DNA of 64,000 nt from Skeletonema tropicum (taxonomy: Eukaryota > Bacillariophyta > Thalassiosirophyceae > Thalassiosirales > Thalassiosiraceae): assembly GCA_037178625.1 (NCBI GenBank), contig CM074131.1:2604001-2668000 (forward strand), in the 5' to 3' direction. Both the position numbers and the translations under genes were made by a program. This document shows, one piece after another, positions 11,701 to 22,729 of this stretch. The notes under the pieces were generated by a model that had not been told where the DNA came from, did no database searches, and saw nothing but the letters and a program-made list of their open reading frames with translations. Position 1 is the first letter of the stretch, and the number at the start of each line of letters is the position of its first letter.

Positions 11701-11750
11701 AGTTAGTGCCGGCTAGCAGCATTTTAATTACTATATCGTATCTAGCGACT
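5735..11750. repeat. Satellite array, about 33 head-to-tail monomers of ~182 bp
   Basis: The core 'ctagaagcgatgctacaacg' followed by 'gctgatgtgagaggtccagt' and 'ggctggccggcagcaccaca' recurs at a spacing of about 182 bp across 6 kb, with some shorter monomers. Monomers differ by point changes and small indels; the last ones (from about 11,400) are strongly diverged, as expected at an array edge. The minus strand of many monomers is open for about 60 codons, but 182 is not a multiple of three, so the frame shifts at each unit and no long protein results. Within the array a block of 1,962 bp (about 11 monomers) is duplicated in tandem. Function unknown; position-specific (centromeric or subtelomeric) roles cannot be judged. 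Confidence 0.95.
7262..11200. repeat. Higher-order tandem duplication of 1,962 bp inside the satellite
   Basis: The stretch beginning near 7262 is repeated from near 9224 at a constant offset of 1,962 bp. For example the bases at 7292-7474, 7474-7656 and 8042-8353 recur at 9254-9436, 9436-9618 and 10004-10315. Over the first ~1.3 kb I found only one difference (T at 8125, C at 10087). From about 10,630 on, the second copy gains a series of single-base insertions relative to the first. Confidence 0.85.
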
Positions 11751-12069
11751 TCATTCTAACTTTTTTAATTACAATTATCAGATATTTCAAATTTTGAGGA
11801 TGTCGCAGTTCGAATTGTAGAATATTAAGTTAACTTGTTCCAACTCATGATTACTTTGAAAGTTAAATAAATTCTGTCCTCAAGATTACTGTATTTCGAT
11901 ACTGATCCATTAATTTTGTACTGTTCGTGTGTCTTGCTAATGTACAATCGACCCTAGACCAATATATCTGCAGTAATTTGTTTTGGTGGTGCAATCAGTT
12001 GTTGTTCATCGTTCTTCATACCCGATAATGAAGTATTCAATCAAACTCTATTGTTGATAATTTGTGCAC
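11751..12069. other. AT-rich spacer between satellite and first gene
   Basis: No gene or repeat supported. It would hold the 3' UTR of the minus-strand Lin0512-family gene. Confidence 0.3.
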
Positions 12070-12843
12070 TCATTTGTGATGTTTTGTGTCATGCATAATG
12101 TGTATATCTTCATCACTTCGTTTGCCACTATCGTACCCAATTGAGACACAAGCAGCTACGCAAACGGCCAGATCATCTATGTCTCCAAGTTCTCTCACGA
12201 TTCGGCCAGTATTAAATGTGAGCCCACCAACCACAATCTCAATAGGCATCAGTCTCCCATATGGAAAGACTTTGGCGACCTCATTCAAATCAACTTCCAT
12301 TGGCTCTGTTGAATCCTCTCTCTTCAATGGAATTCCAAGTTTTACTGAGATTAACATCTCAGATCTACCTCCAGGAACTGGGCAAATGCAGCATATGTTG
12401 AGTCAATCGACACGTTGTAGTAAAAGCGAATCTGAACAATTTAGTTAAAACGGAAGAATCGACTTAAACGACTTACCTGATTCTATTATACCTGGTATAG
12501 AATTGAACTCAATTGCGTTGCGTACTGCCCTGACAGATGCCTTCGTTGCACCAGCGTTATTGCCATCATTACCGTGTTGATCTACGCCAAATCCCATCTG
12601 AACGAACATCAAATTAGTTAGTCTAGATCCTGGCTTGGGCAGTCTCGCGCCAAGACCAAGAGATTTCCATTCATCTGACCAAGACTGCGAGCTTGCCAAG
12701 TTGCTGTTGCTCTCTGACGAAAGCTTTCGTTTGCGAGCAGATGATGGAGGGCACACTGAGGAAACCGATGCCAGCAGCTGGGATCTACTTCGAGCGCTGC
12801 TTAAATACCTCGAGAGTGGACCACTGACAATGAAAGACGTCAT
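12070..12843 (-). CDS. Lin0512-family conserved protein (one intron)
   Basis: Two exons on the minus strand, 12843-12477 and 12377-12070, separated by a 99-bp intron (GTAAGT at 12476-12471, CAG ending at 12378), give a 224-residue protein. After a Ser/Arg-rich N-terminal extension of about 85 residues the conserved part begins FVQMGFGVDQHGND, then SVRAVRNAIEFNSIPGI, then across the splice junction VPGGRSEMLISVKLGIP, VFPYGRLMPIEIVVGGL and ELGDIDDLAVCVAACVSIGY. This order matches the Lin0512 family (TIGR02058), known from bacteria, fungi and algae and without an established biochemical role. The junction codon (G|TT) is needed to restore the family motif, which supports the intron. The N-terminal extension could be an organelle-targeting sequence, but this is not clear. 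Confidence 0.8.
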
Positions 12844-13048
12844 GATTAGGCCAGTTGTAGGTTGACTATGATGAGTTGGTAGGACGGAATGCTACTTATG
12901 ATCATAATGATTAATGATACATAGATTATGATGCCATGGGCTTTTGGGTAGCTGGGGCTCGGGGGACATGGGAGGGGCATGGGGCATGAGATGGGAGTGG
13001 GCGAGCCGGACGGTGGGGCGGTGGGGCGGAGAAGCTTGGAGCTACAAC

Positions 13049-13422
13049 CACGGGAACCTGGGGTTGACACGTCTTGCTGAGAGATTTGTCAAGAGCTTGC
13101 CAGGAGTTTCAAGTCGTGTTTTACAAAATCTAGCGTTGAGGTGCGTTGAGGATGGCCTGTTCCGTCAAAAACTTGCCGCCGACGCCACGGATCGGCCATC
13201 TGACACGGTGCGCCGCCAAGCAGCATGTCACTCGTGGCGGTGGCAGCAAGTTTGCACGTTGGCGCAAGTTTTTGACGGAACAGGCCATCAGAAATCAACC
13301 TCAACGCACCTCAACCTACCTCAACGCTAGATTTTTTAGAACCACGACTTGAAACTCCTGGCAAGCTCTCGACAAATCGGCTGCTAACAAAAAGCAGCCA
13401 CTGTCAACCCCAGGTTCCCGTG
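13049..13422. repeat. Foldback element with ~130-bp imperfect inverted arms
   Basis: Three nested pairs are perfect reverse complements: 13049-13069 with 13402-13422 (21 bp), 13093-13118 with 13343-13368 (26 bp), and 13152-13176 with 13264-13288 (25 bp). Between them the arms align with small indels, including variable copies of 'gcgttgaggt'. The centre is about 13,220. Ordinary-looking open frames that overlap it on both strands are by-products of the palindrome. No transposase is present. Confidence 0.75.
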
Positions 13423-13891
13423 CTACAACTAAAATTCGCGCACTGGTGAGCGAGACCACAGCAAAAATCGGCAATAGTACCTCAATCATACTTATCTTTT
13501 TACTTCTTTTGTCAAATGATGTTGTTATCCTACCTCACTTGTTTCTCTTTATGATTCATGAGAAATGTTATCCTTGCTCACGAAGCTGAGAACTGAGAAG
13601 CCATGCTTCTTGTTCGTCACATCTCACCTCACTCTGGTTGGGAAACCTTACACAAACTTTGGAAGTTAAGTAGCCACTTCTGTCCAACATACCTAGTCTC
13701 ACTTGCTTGTTGTTGGAACTTCTACATAATCTTTTTTGGGACCTTTTTGACTCCGTCTTACTTCTTTTTTGCAGATCACATGAACCTATGGTACACATTT
13801 TAGTGGTTTTGTTAGTGGTTTTAGACGCTGATAGATATCACTGAAACAAACTATACTTTATGAACAAAAATTTTCTGTTACTTGAATCGTC
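13423..13891. other. Intergenic, no gene supported
   Basis: Short open frames on both strands lack motifs and plausible starts. The 3' half is T-rich. Confidence 0.3.
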
Positions 13892-13964
13892 TCCGCTATG
13901 ATGTAGGTGGTTATCATACTTGCCTTTCACGCAGGATACCTGGGTTCGAGTCCCAGTAGCGGAA
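13892..13964 (+). tRNA. tRNA-Glu (anticodon TTC)
   Basis: A full cloverleaf folds. The acceptor stem is TCCGCTA (13892-13898) with TAGCGGA (13957-13963) and discriminator A at 13964. The anticodon stem CTTGC/GCAGG encloses the loop CTTTCAC, giving anticodon TTC (Glu). The T-arm is CTGGG-TTCGAGT-CCCAG, which also matches the internal B box. The D-arm begins ATG and closes with CAT. There is no intron, and no encoded CCA. A T-run just downstream (ACTTTTTCC) fits a Pol III terminator. Confidence 0.93.
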
Positions 13965-14165
13965 CTTTTTCCTATTTTTTTCTCTGGGGTGCACCATGCA
14001 CAGGCCCATGCGACACACTTTTCGGGCTAACTGACAAACATTTTACTTTTATTGTTGCTGCGCATGTCCATGTATTGCTGACAAAATGTCTTTTTTAGTA
14101 GGAGTATGAAAACGTGAGATATTGTGTTGTTGTACACTGGCATAAGCCTAATCTGCTTACTTCAA

Positions 14166-15196
14166 TTACGTTTTTCTCAACCCCACTTTCGATGCTGCCA
14201 AAAGCCCCACACTTACTCCTGCAGCAAAAATTGTAATACTGCTGAGCGATGCAGATCTTCTATATCTGGTCCCTTCATCATCATCACTGATATCATCTCC
14301 AAAGAAGGAAGTCATTCGTCCCCAAACAGTCATTGTAGACCCAGATAAATTCGATTGCATCCGTTTGAACATTGAAGTCCTCCTCTGAATAACCTTCTTC
14401 TGTTCTTGTTCTGGCTTCATTGCCTCCGTGGCATGATATGCCTCAATCCATTTCACCGCTGCCTCGGCACTATCCTCAAAATGCAATATCTCCTCTGGCA
14501 GTTTGTAAAGCAATTCATCCTCATGTGCTCTCATGAGTATCGATTTGAAATTCTCATAGTATCCATCCACATTCACACATACTATTGGTAGGGCATGAAA
14601 GCCAATATGCCTCGCACATGCCATTTCCCATAATTCATCCCATGTACCAGGTCCCCCCGGCAGTACTACCAATCCATCCGCACCTTTGACAAGTAGCTTC
14701 TTCCTCTCTTGTAAATCATTCCCCTTGGCAGTGAGAATTGTATGTTTTGTGTTTTTAAAAACGGAATGTGCACCCTCAAGCAACCAATCACCGCCATCGA
14801 CTAAGAATTCTTCGTGTATTACTCCGACTATGGCTCCATCTCCGTCGTTTGCGCCGCGATTCATTGCCCCCATGCATCCTGGGTGGTGTGAGAATGAACA
14901 TTAGTGAGTGAATATGAAATGCGAGGAGAATGGCATGACATACACAAAAGTCGTCGGTGATATCAAAACAACGAGTTTAAATCAATGATTCTAAAAGTAA
15001 CTTGAGACATAAGCTTACAAAAGTACTCACCGTTTGAGCCTGCCCCATTGACACAAGTATGACCTCGTTCGGCAAGAATCTTGCCGAGATTATAAGCGGC
15101 ATCTATATATTTGGCTGGAGTACGTGAGGAGGAGGAGCCGTAGCAGCAAATTCGTAGGGGAGTTGGTGCCTGTTCTTCAGATGATGGAGACGACAT
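14166..15196 (-). CDS. LOG-family protein (lysine-decarboxylase-like phosphoribohydrolase), one intron, C-terminal membrane segment
   Basis: Exons 15196-15031 and 14878-14166 with a 152-bp intron (GTGAGT at 15030, CAG ending at 14879) give 292 residues. The junction rebuilds GAGSNGCMGAMNRGA, the nucleotide-binding loop of the LOG/YgdH fold. Further on lies LPGGPGTWDELWEM, the family's PGGxGTxxE signature. LOG enzymes remove ribose 5-phosphate from cytokinin ribotides in plants; related proteins act on other nucleotides, and the substrate here is not known. Unusually, the protein carries a Ser-rich tail ending in a hydrophobic stretch (ITIFAAGVSVGLLAASKVGL), so it may be tail-anchored in a membrane. 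Domain assignment is firm; enzyme activity is inferred. Confidence 0.85.
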
Positions 15197-15610
15197 TGTT
15201 GTTAGATTATAGCTGATTGTTTGATTGTGTTCCGTCTACTGTTTGTCTATTGTCCATTGCGTGCCTCAGATTGTTTTGTGTTCAGTGTGCTGTCGCACTT
15301 GAAAATGTAGCTCCAACTTGGCCACCCCTCAAATCTCGCCGAATAGTCTCAAATCTCAAACTCTTATACCCCCTTTTTCCTTGTAGTTAGTTAATGAAGT
15401 TGGCTGTTCCTTACCCCCTCGATCTCAGCCTGTAGAGCCAATTTTTCCAGAAGGAAAAACACTTTGCTATTTGTAGGCAATAAATATCTTCGACGAATCT
15501 TTTTTGAAAGCGGCAAGCAATGACCACAAACCACAAAACAAAACTCTTGTGCGAAGATAAAGGATTACATTCTCTTTACTTCATAGTCTACAACATATAG
15601 CGACAACAAA
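15197..15610. promoter_or_regulatory. Divergent upstream region shared by LOG-family gene and CDC37
   Basis: The 414 bp between the two divergent start codons contain no ORF of note and no motif I can name. It must contain both promoters. Confidence 0.35.
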
Positions 15611-17080
15611 ATGAGCAAGCCCTTCGACTACTCCAAATGGGACAACATCGAACTGTCCGATGATGAGGATGATGTTCACCCCAATATTGATAGAGAGTCA
15701 TGGTTTCGCATGAAGCACCGCAGTCGTGTGGAGAGGGAGGATCGAGAGGAGGCCGATAAGAAGAAGATTAATGAAGAGGTGCGTGCGCTGTAGTGTTCGT
15801 GTTGTGTAATCAGTTATTATATTTTGTGCTACATTTATTGTGACGCTCAATAAATAATAATACCATCTCTCCTATGCTGTGCCTCTTGTCATCAGATGGC
15901 CAAGGCCAATCTACGCATTAAAGAAATTTCCAAAATCCTCTCCAAAGCATCCTCTTCCAACGGCGATGATTCCGACAGTGACGATGACCTCGAAGACATC
16001 GAAGGTCTCCAAGCCGAGCTAAAGGCACTTCAATCTGCCAATGCTGCCAACCAAGCCAAATTAGATCATTATGAAAAGAATAAAAAGTGGAATGTGGATA
16101 ATTTGTGTCATGTGGTGGAGGAACGGACAATTGTTAATCAGAATGTGGGGGAGAGTAAGTTTTCGGAGACGGGGTTTGCTTTGCCCAAGGAAGAGGAGGC
16201 TGCCGCAGCTGCAGTGGCTGTAGAAGACAAGAAGAAGTCCGGTGATGAGGGTGGAGTACCATCCAAGGAATTATCTGCTGCATCGATTGCTGACAAAACG
16301 AACACGACAACAAAGTCTTCATCATCATCTATTGCAGTGAAGGAAGCAACAACCAAGGCAATCACCAAGTCCACCCCAAAATTAGTGCAACCACAACCAA
16401 CTGAAACCATCAACTCCGTCGCTGTCTCCATGATGACCTACCACGACTTCACCGAAAAGTATGCCGATGTCGTCGAAGAATTCATGGCCATTGAAAGCCT
16501 CGAAAGATCCAAGAATTTCCTTCTACAAAAGGGTGATATTCTACTACAGGAAAATGCTTCGAGTTATCTGTTATTGGCAAGTTTGGAAGATGAAATGAAT
16601 GGGTTCCATGAAAAGATGAAGTTGGTGGCGCGACAATCTCAAATTGTGAGTAATATTGCAGAATTGGCCAAGAGCTTACAACGTCATCCTGGGAATGTCA
16701 TTGTACCATTCTTTACACGTATGGAGGACCCACAGTTGTATGCAGGGTTTATGGAAGGTGTCAATCAATTCATTAAACGTATTGAGGTTAGGGCGGTACA
16801 GAAGAAGGCCGAAATTGAGGAAGAACGGGCACGAGAGGCACGGGAGAAGGGAGCAGAGGCAGAGGATGCTGTGGATATTTCTGAAATTCCTCGCGAGCAG
16901 CGACTAGGACCTGGTGGGTTGGATCCGTTGGAAGTCTTTGAGTCTTTGCCGGAGTCGATGCAAGAGGCGTTTGAATCGAGACAGAAGGAGAAATTAGAGG
17001 AAGCTCTTCGATCGATGCCGGTGGAGCAGGCTGAATATCACATGAAGAGATGCATCGATTCGGGGTTGTGGAATGCTTAG
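15611..17080 (+). CDS. CDC37: CDC37 co-chaperone of Hsp90
   Basis: Exon 1 (15611-15778) and exon 2 (15896-17080), joined across a 117-bp intron (GTGCGT...ATCAG) in phase 0, give 450 residues. The N-terminus DYSKWDNIELSDDEDDVHP, then NIDRESWFRMKHRSRVER, is the kinase-recognition head of CDC37, including the acidic SDDED site that in other species is phosphorylated by CK2. A charged coiled-coil follows, then an Ala/Ser/Thr/Lys-rich linker of about 90 residues that is longer than in animals and fungi. The Hsp90-binding helical part runs from about residue 195 (YHDFTEKYADVVEEF) to the C-terminus with GPGGLDPLEVFESLP, a conserved CDC37 segment. It delivers client kinases to cytosolic Hsp90. The N-terminal exon and the splice frame make the assignment strong. 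Confidence 0.93.
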
Positions 17081-17313
17081 GCCACGGACAGGACTTAGGC
17101 ACATTATTAAGATTACATGATAGAATTCTTACGGTACAATATTTTTAAATTTTTCGTTTTCCCGACGGCCGAACGAGCGAACGATTTATTTTAACATCAG
17201 CCATTTCATCATCATATCTTCCCTGAATTTCATGTTAGATGATATCCAATAGTAGCCATTCGTGAAGGAATCTCTTATTCCCACCTCCCTGGAAATAGGA
17301 GTAACACGAAGCA

Positions 17314-19007
17314 ATGTCTCACGCCCTCGCCGGTGACGGTATCAATTTTTCCTTCTTCAATCTGCTATGGAGTAAAAACAATGACGATTCATCAAGAGCG
17401 CCTTTGCTGCGAGTACCTGACACGGTCATCTTCCTGTTTGGACTTCCTCACCAATGGTACTTCACGAGCAAGAATGGAGGCCCAAATCGAGACCAAACGA
17501 TGATTTTGCGCAAGAGGAAGACCAACCTTACGCTCGAGAATATCGAAGAAGTTTTCCTCGACAAGGCGAGCTCACGAGGTGCGGTGAGAGACAACGATAT
17601 TGTTGCCTACTTTATTGAGCAAGGGCAAGGAGGCACTGAAAGTGGAGATTCTTGCTCGAATATTGAGTACTTTGGTCCAAGATCTCTTCGTGAGTAGCAC
17701 AATACTCGTCATTATGATCCTCATCCTATGCGCATTGCTTACCCTCACACCTCTACGATTAACGACTCTTCTCCACTTCAATGCCAGACGACTTCCTACA
17801 ATCTTGTAGCAAGACAAACAAAAGTGGCATTCTCCAACGATTCATAAATCCCCACGGGGGTCGCCACAACTCGCAAATTAGAGCCATGTGGACACCGAAA
17901 CTCTGTTTGCAAGAGCGTAGAAGGACAAAACAAGATTTGAACGATACACGCTTCGCACTCTTCGAACGGGCGATTACTTTTGATGGACCCGAAATCCACA
18001 GCGTATCACTTCCACTAAGAGGCACGGTGCTGGCTGGACGCATCCAAAGCATTTGTACCGAAATCTCAAAGCACATTTCCAAAGTTGTGCAAGAAGATAC
18101 AGCTTCAAAGGGACGCAATGAAGTCGACAATGAATTCCTTGGAGTCGCAAGGATGGTCGTCAACTTCAAGGTAGACGGCAACGGAAGGATTTGGATATTG
18201 TGGAGCGACTCAGTACGACTGGAGAGTTTGTCTCGAGATGATACATCAATTCTCTCCAAGCTTGAGTCAAATTCTTCATTGCAAGGCTCTGTTTCGGAGC
18301 CATTGAATATGAATACGCTTGTCGAGTTACCCGCCTCAACGAAGCTGAGTCAGATTCCTAACCACAGTACAAGTTCGAAGCTAGATAACAAGATGAAAGT
18401 TGCGTCTTGTCCCTCGTGTTCGAAAGAGGACTTTGATCTTCACTTTCAAGCTGTAACATACAAAACGATCATACAGCATTTTGAGACGACGATAGAAATG
18501 CTAAGATCACACGCAGATTCTCATCCGTCCAAGGTTTGGCCACCAGAACATCGTTTCATTACAGCTGCAGGCGGAATTGGATTCGGGAAGCTTTCACCCC
18601 AGCTGGCCCATGACAGAGAAATGCAGAGCACGAAAAGAGTGACAGAAGAGTCACTTAACATCCCACCTATCATTCGACAGGTCCATCCAAAGCTTCGAGT
18701 CAAAGGGTTCCAAATGTATCGAAGCGACCCTTCTTTCTTGTTCAAAACATGCAATGTGTGCGAGGATTGCTACTTGGCCTTCGCCCAGCTCACGTCCACA
18801 AATTTTATCATGACAATGCCAATTGAAATTACAGACGCAACTGCATTTGGAGGAAACACTACCACCACCCCCCATGCAATGCATATATCTCCCAAAAGCA
18901 AACGCGTATATACTCGTAATCCAGATAATGATACGACACGGCAGCTTTTTGAGAAGGCTCCCAAGATTCCTCACGCTATTACTGAACTCCCAAAGGATAT
19001 TGATTAA
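17314..19007 (+). CDS. Conserved protein of unknown function (one intron)
   Basis: Exon 1 (17314-17689) and exon 2 (17788-19007), joined across a 98-bp intron (GTGAGT...GCCAG) with a split codon, give 531 residues. No named domain is recognised. Features that look conserved are LQRFINPHGGRHNSQIRAMW, followed by ERAITFDGPE, an MVVNFKVDGNGRIWILWSDS stretch, and in the second half a CPSCSK pair and KTCNVCEDCYLAFAQL, a possible metal-binding or disulphide cluster, set beside a motif HPKLRVKGFQMYRSDPSFLF. The middle is Ser-rich and low in structure. The pattern gives the impression of a protein conserved in other protists, but I cannot name a family. No signal peptide or membrane segment was seen. 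Confidence 0.8.
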
Positions 19008-20111
19008 CAAATGCGAGATATAGTGGGCTTGGTGCTCCGCTAGTGATTGTTTTTTTCTATTCTATTATAGATGTTGATTTACCATACTGAGAAACTACCT
19101 TTTCACACACTCCAATCAATAGCATGTCGAGCAAAAGCATCACGATAAGAACGTTTTCCAGAACTGGAGAGGCGATCAAAACAAATTTCTGTCAAATGGC
19201 TTCAACTTCATACGTATGCGCACGAGCACGATCGGTCAGAGGTCAGAGCTCTTTGATGTATGTGAGTTGAAGCAAAGATATTATATGTATTTGCAGGCGG
19301 GAGGAGGTAATCTATCTTGCGCACCACACGCCTTTTCCTTTTTTCTCTCTGCTTCACCTTCGCATTCAGCAGTTTCAAGTTATGTTAATGCTTCGGCTTC
19401 GTGTCTATGATTATAATGTAGGCAGTAGTCATGCGCAGTAGCAGTTAGTAGCACCTACCCTCATTGTCACAGCGATAATACGGGTTGCATGGAAAAGTAG
19501 TAATGCTAAGGTATGTTAGTATTGGTGACAGATTGGTGACACGTGACACTCATCACAGCCAAGCTAAGTAGGTAAACATCCATCTACAACGTTCATGGTA
19601 TCAATCGTGTCTCTTGTTGAAGTTGAGACTCAAATTATCATTTTCGTTCCTCGACAGAGGTACTTACCACTACGAAACCGGAAACGGTTAGTCAGGCATA
19701 TCATAAGTAAGTGAGACATGTCCAAGAAGTAACTTTTCCTTTCGCGTAAGTATCATGTAAGTAGGACCCTTTACTGTTTATAAGGTTAATACTTATTTAG
19801 GGGAAATATCAAGGTACATGACATGACTTACATAGGTAGGACCCTTTACTGTAGATAAGGTTAGTTGAGATGTGGGAATGATCAAGGTACACGACATGAC
19901 TCACTTATGTAGGACCCTTTAGTGTTGATAAGGTTAGTTGAGATGTGGGAATGATCAACACCTTCCATATCGTTTTGAGTTCTCTTCGATCAAAGAGGGG
20001 TACTTGTTAAGTACGAAAAAAGTAATATATCTTCACATGCTCCATGGTGAGTCGCCAGAAGTAGCAGCATAGCCGCACCCCCCGCGTTTGGCCACGCCAA
20101 CGATATACAGA
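19008..20111. other. Intergenic region with a three-copy tandem repeat ahead of the HSF gene
   Basis: No gene supported. The main feature is the triplicated ~74-bp repeat listed separately. Confidence 0.4.
19758..19970. repeat. Three tandem copies of a ~74-bp repeat upstream of HSF gene
   Basis: 'taggaccctttact/agtg' followed by 'ataaggtta' recurs at about 19762, 19837 and 19910 (spacing 75 and 73 bp). Copies 2 and 3 share 'gttgagatgtgggaatgatca', and copies 1 and 2 share the adjoining 'atcaaggtacatgacatgac' and variant. The last copy ends about 140 bp before the HSF ATG. Confidence 0.75.
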
Positions 20112-21339
20112 ATGAGCAGCATGAACAACACAAAAACCGTTGCAGACGATGGAATATCATCTGATAATTGTAATCTAAAGGATGATGGTTGCAGCACTGC
20201 TGACACTGCAACTGACACCGACCTCACTTGCAGCAATGCGGAAAAACCGATGCAAAACGACGATGACGATGACTCCGCACAGTCTCAATCCGAACTAGAG
20301 GAAAGAACCTTCCCGCACCAGCTCATGGATTTGATCGAGTCTGAAACGACCGACGATGACGCGGTCACCGTAAATGGCCAAAAGGCTATAGAATGGCGTT
20401 CCAAGGGAGAAAAATTCATCATTCGCGACAAGGTGGCTTTAGAGAGCCGCGTCTTACCCAAATATTTCAACAACAAGTGCAAGTTCATGAGCTTTGTGCG
20501 GAAACTTTACCGGTGAGTACATTAAGAACCGCACGTGATGTCTTGTCCCTCATCATCATTGTTTCCTAAACCAAAAGAAATGATGGTCATACTCCTTTTA
20601 TTACAGGTGGGGATTCCGTCAAGTCGAGAAGGATTTCACTTCGAGCAAGATGATCTTCAAGCACAAACACTTCACTAGAGGCGACAAGAAAAAATGTCTC
20701 GCTATGCGCTCAATTGTCAATGTCAATGTCAAGGTCAAGAAGAAACCTCCAGCTCGTTCAGTAGTTGCCACGAACGTCTCCTCCTCAAACAGACGACAAG
20801 GGTACAGAGACTATAGACTCCCAATCCCAAACCCTAATCCTAATGCAGGAGATGTTGTGTCCAACCACGTTCTTCAGAGTAATCGCCATATTTATGGTGG
20901 TGAATGTAGTATCTTGGGTAATGGCCTGGTCCATGGTGGGAAATATAATATGCTTGACAGAACAGTCAACCCAGACCCAGGCTTGTCAATGAATTATGGA
21001 CTCAGCATGCAAATGCAGCTGCCACATTCTAACTATGTTCACAATGGATTGAACTGGACCGTACCAGGATTGGTCTATAATAGAAAGCCGATTCAAAGGC
21101 CTTCTGCAACAGCTTCAATTGTAGCGTCTCTCCACGCCAATCAAGGCTATAATACTGCAGTTACTATGAGCCAACCCACTGCGGCTACCATAAATGTCGG
21201 GCGATCGGCAGAGGAAGTAGATCTTGCAGCATTAATCATGAACCGAGACCCAACAATCGCCGCTAGGACAGCTTTGCAATTGGCCAAAAGACGTCTAAAT
21301 GGTACCCCCGCCACTAGCGTTCTGAGACGACCAAGATAG
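20112..21339 (+). CDS. Heat-shock-factor-type transcription factor
   Basis: Exon 1 (20112-20512) and exon 2 (20607-21339) around a 94-bp intron (GTGAGT...TACAG) give 377 residues. The ATG at 20112 was chosen because upstream in-frame codons lack an ATG. After an acidic N-terminus of about 65 residues, the HSF DNA-binding domain (about residues 67-172) begins FPHQLMDLIE and includes IEWRSKGEKFIIRD, VLPKYFNNKCKFMSFVRKLY, then RWGFRQVEKDF across the splice junction, and IFKHKHFTRGDKKKC. The intron lies inside the recognition-helix region. The usual heptad-repeat trimerisation region is not obvious; the remainder is Asn/Pro/Gly-rich. HSF genes are greatly expanded in diatoms, so this is probably a lineage paralogue rather than the classic heat-shock regulator. 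Confidence 0.9.
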
Positions 21340-22729
21340 TTTGTGCTTCCGCAAGAGTAATACAATTTCGATCATGATCTCGGACAAAACAATATATATA
21401 CACTGTACAGCTCCAACTCGGAGGCACTTTTTGATTCTGCCATGAAAGTTTGACACCTCAACTCACTGAGAGGAGGCAGATAAGGATCGTGTTACCCCAC
21501 ATAATTTGAGACTAAAGAGTTCATCATTTTTTACTTTCACTTAATGTAATATATTATCAGGGGCACTCACAAGTCTTGTTGATGGCGGGGGTGAGGTGCT
21601 TGGTTGGATGTTGAGCGTTGTGCCGGAAGATAGAGCTGTGTACGCTCTTGTTCTATCTTGACTCTCGTAGAAACCTTTAGTGTACAGCAAATTATTCAAA
21701 ATTGAAGGGGATGGATTGTTTTTATTTTCAATTCGTGACTGCGATATTACATCGCAGAGCCCAGACAGGTGTCCACCATAACATGTCACTCATAACATTA
21801 CTACAATATGCTCTACGCCTGCTCTCCGTTCCACCACCTCTATCTTTACACCGCCTTCGTATTCGCATATTATGTTACTCTGTGAAGATGATACACATAG
21901 GAGATGATTGAGATGCGTGAGTTACATGAGATATAATTAGCTCGAGTCACGAGTAAAAATTTTGAGATTTTCATTTCAATAAATGAAAATGGAAAATATA
22001 TTTGCGCATGCCTTCTCTTACCAGCAACAACTTTCCCTTGTCGGCAACAACCGACTACTGCGCAAAAAAATTGCTCCCTGCAAAAAATTGTTCCAGCGCG
22101 CTCTCACGCACAAAAGTAGCTTACCATGTCAGCACACCCCTCCACCATGGCCAATAATACACATTCGACAAAAAAGGCGATCGGGAATGCCAAACTAAAC
22201 ACTATCCGAATATAATTATTCCTTGGATGACCTATTTATATCTAGTCCTCATTGAGTTATCTTCAATTGTTCCTGGGTGATTTTCAACATGTTTACTAGT
22301 TAAAATCACTAGGTAAAATCACCTAAACAACCCATCTGACCCATGCTAATTTACCACATCAGGACGAATACAGCAGTTACAATGTTGACCAGTGGCTCTA
22401 TCGACAGCCAATAATGTGTGCTATCACATAACACCTGGTTATTCTAGTGCACAAGTATACCAAGAATCTTACCAGGCTACGGAGTGGATATGTCGACATG
22501 GTTGCGCGAGTTCTAGTTGGAACTCGTGACCAAAGTGCTTGCTAATCACTTTTTTTACTAGCGAACTCGGGACCTGAATGCTCCAGGAGCAATTTTTTTG
22601 CGCGGTATAACCGGTAGCCGAACTCGAACTCCCAGTTTAAGTACTCCATCATCCTTCTTCCTTTCGATGCCATTCAATTATTTACGAGCATCTCTAATAT
22701 AATTTGCACTCATTCAATAATCACTTGGA
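21340..22729. other. Intergenic, 1.4 kb, with one weak inverted repeat
   Basis: No gene is supported. Bases 22060-22077 and 22586-22603 are perfect 18-bp reverse complements (GGAGCAATTTTTTTGCGC), extended on the inner side by a weaker match around 'ggttgttgcc'. They could bound a ~545-bp non-autonomous element. The A/T run in the arm makes chance pairing possible. Confidence 0.35.

Noticed and set aside
5735..11750. Row of similar ~60-codon minus-strand ORFs in the satellite, with stop and start sharing a base (TAATG)
   Set aside because: The unit is 182 bp, so frames shift between monomers, and the series only reflects the repeat itself. There is no sign of a coding constraint.
5735..11750. 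CRISPR-like array
   Set aside because: The repeats are contiguous 182-bp units without unique spacers of regular length, in a eukaryotic context.
12944..13352. Several plus- and minus-strand ORFs near 13.1 kb
   Set aside because: They lie in the palindromic element and mirror each other; no family motif.
22060..22603. 545-bp element bounded by 18-bp inverted repeats
   Set aside because: The arm contains a run of seven A/T and there is no flanking duplication, so it is only mentioned in the intergenic entry.
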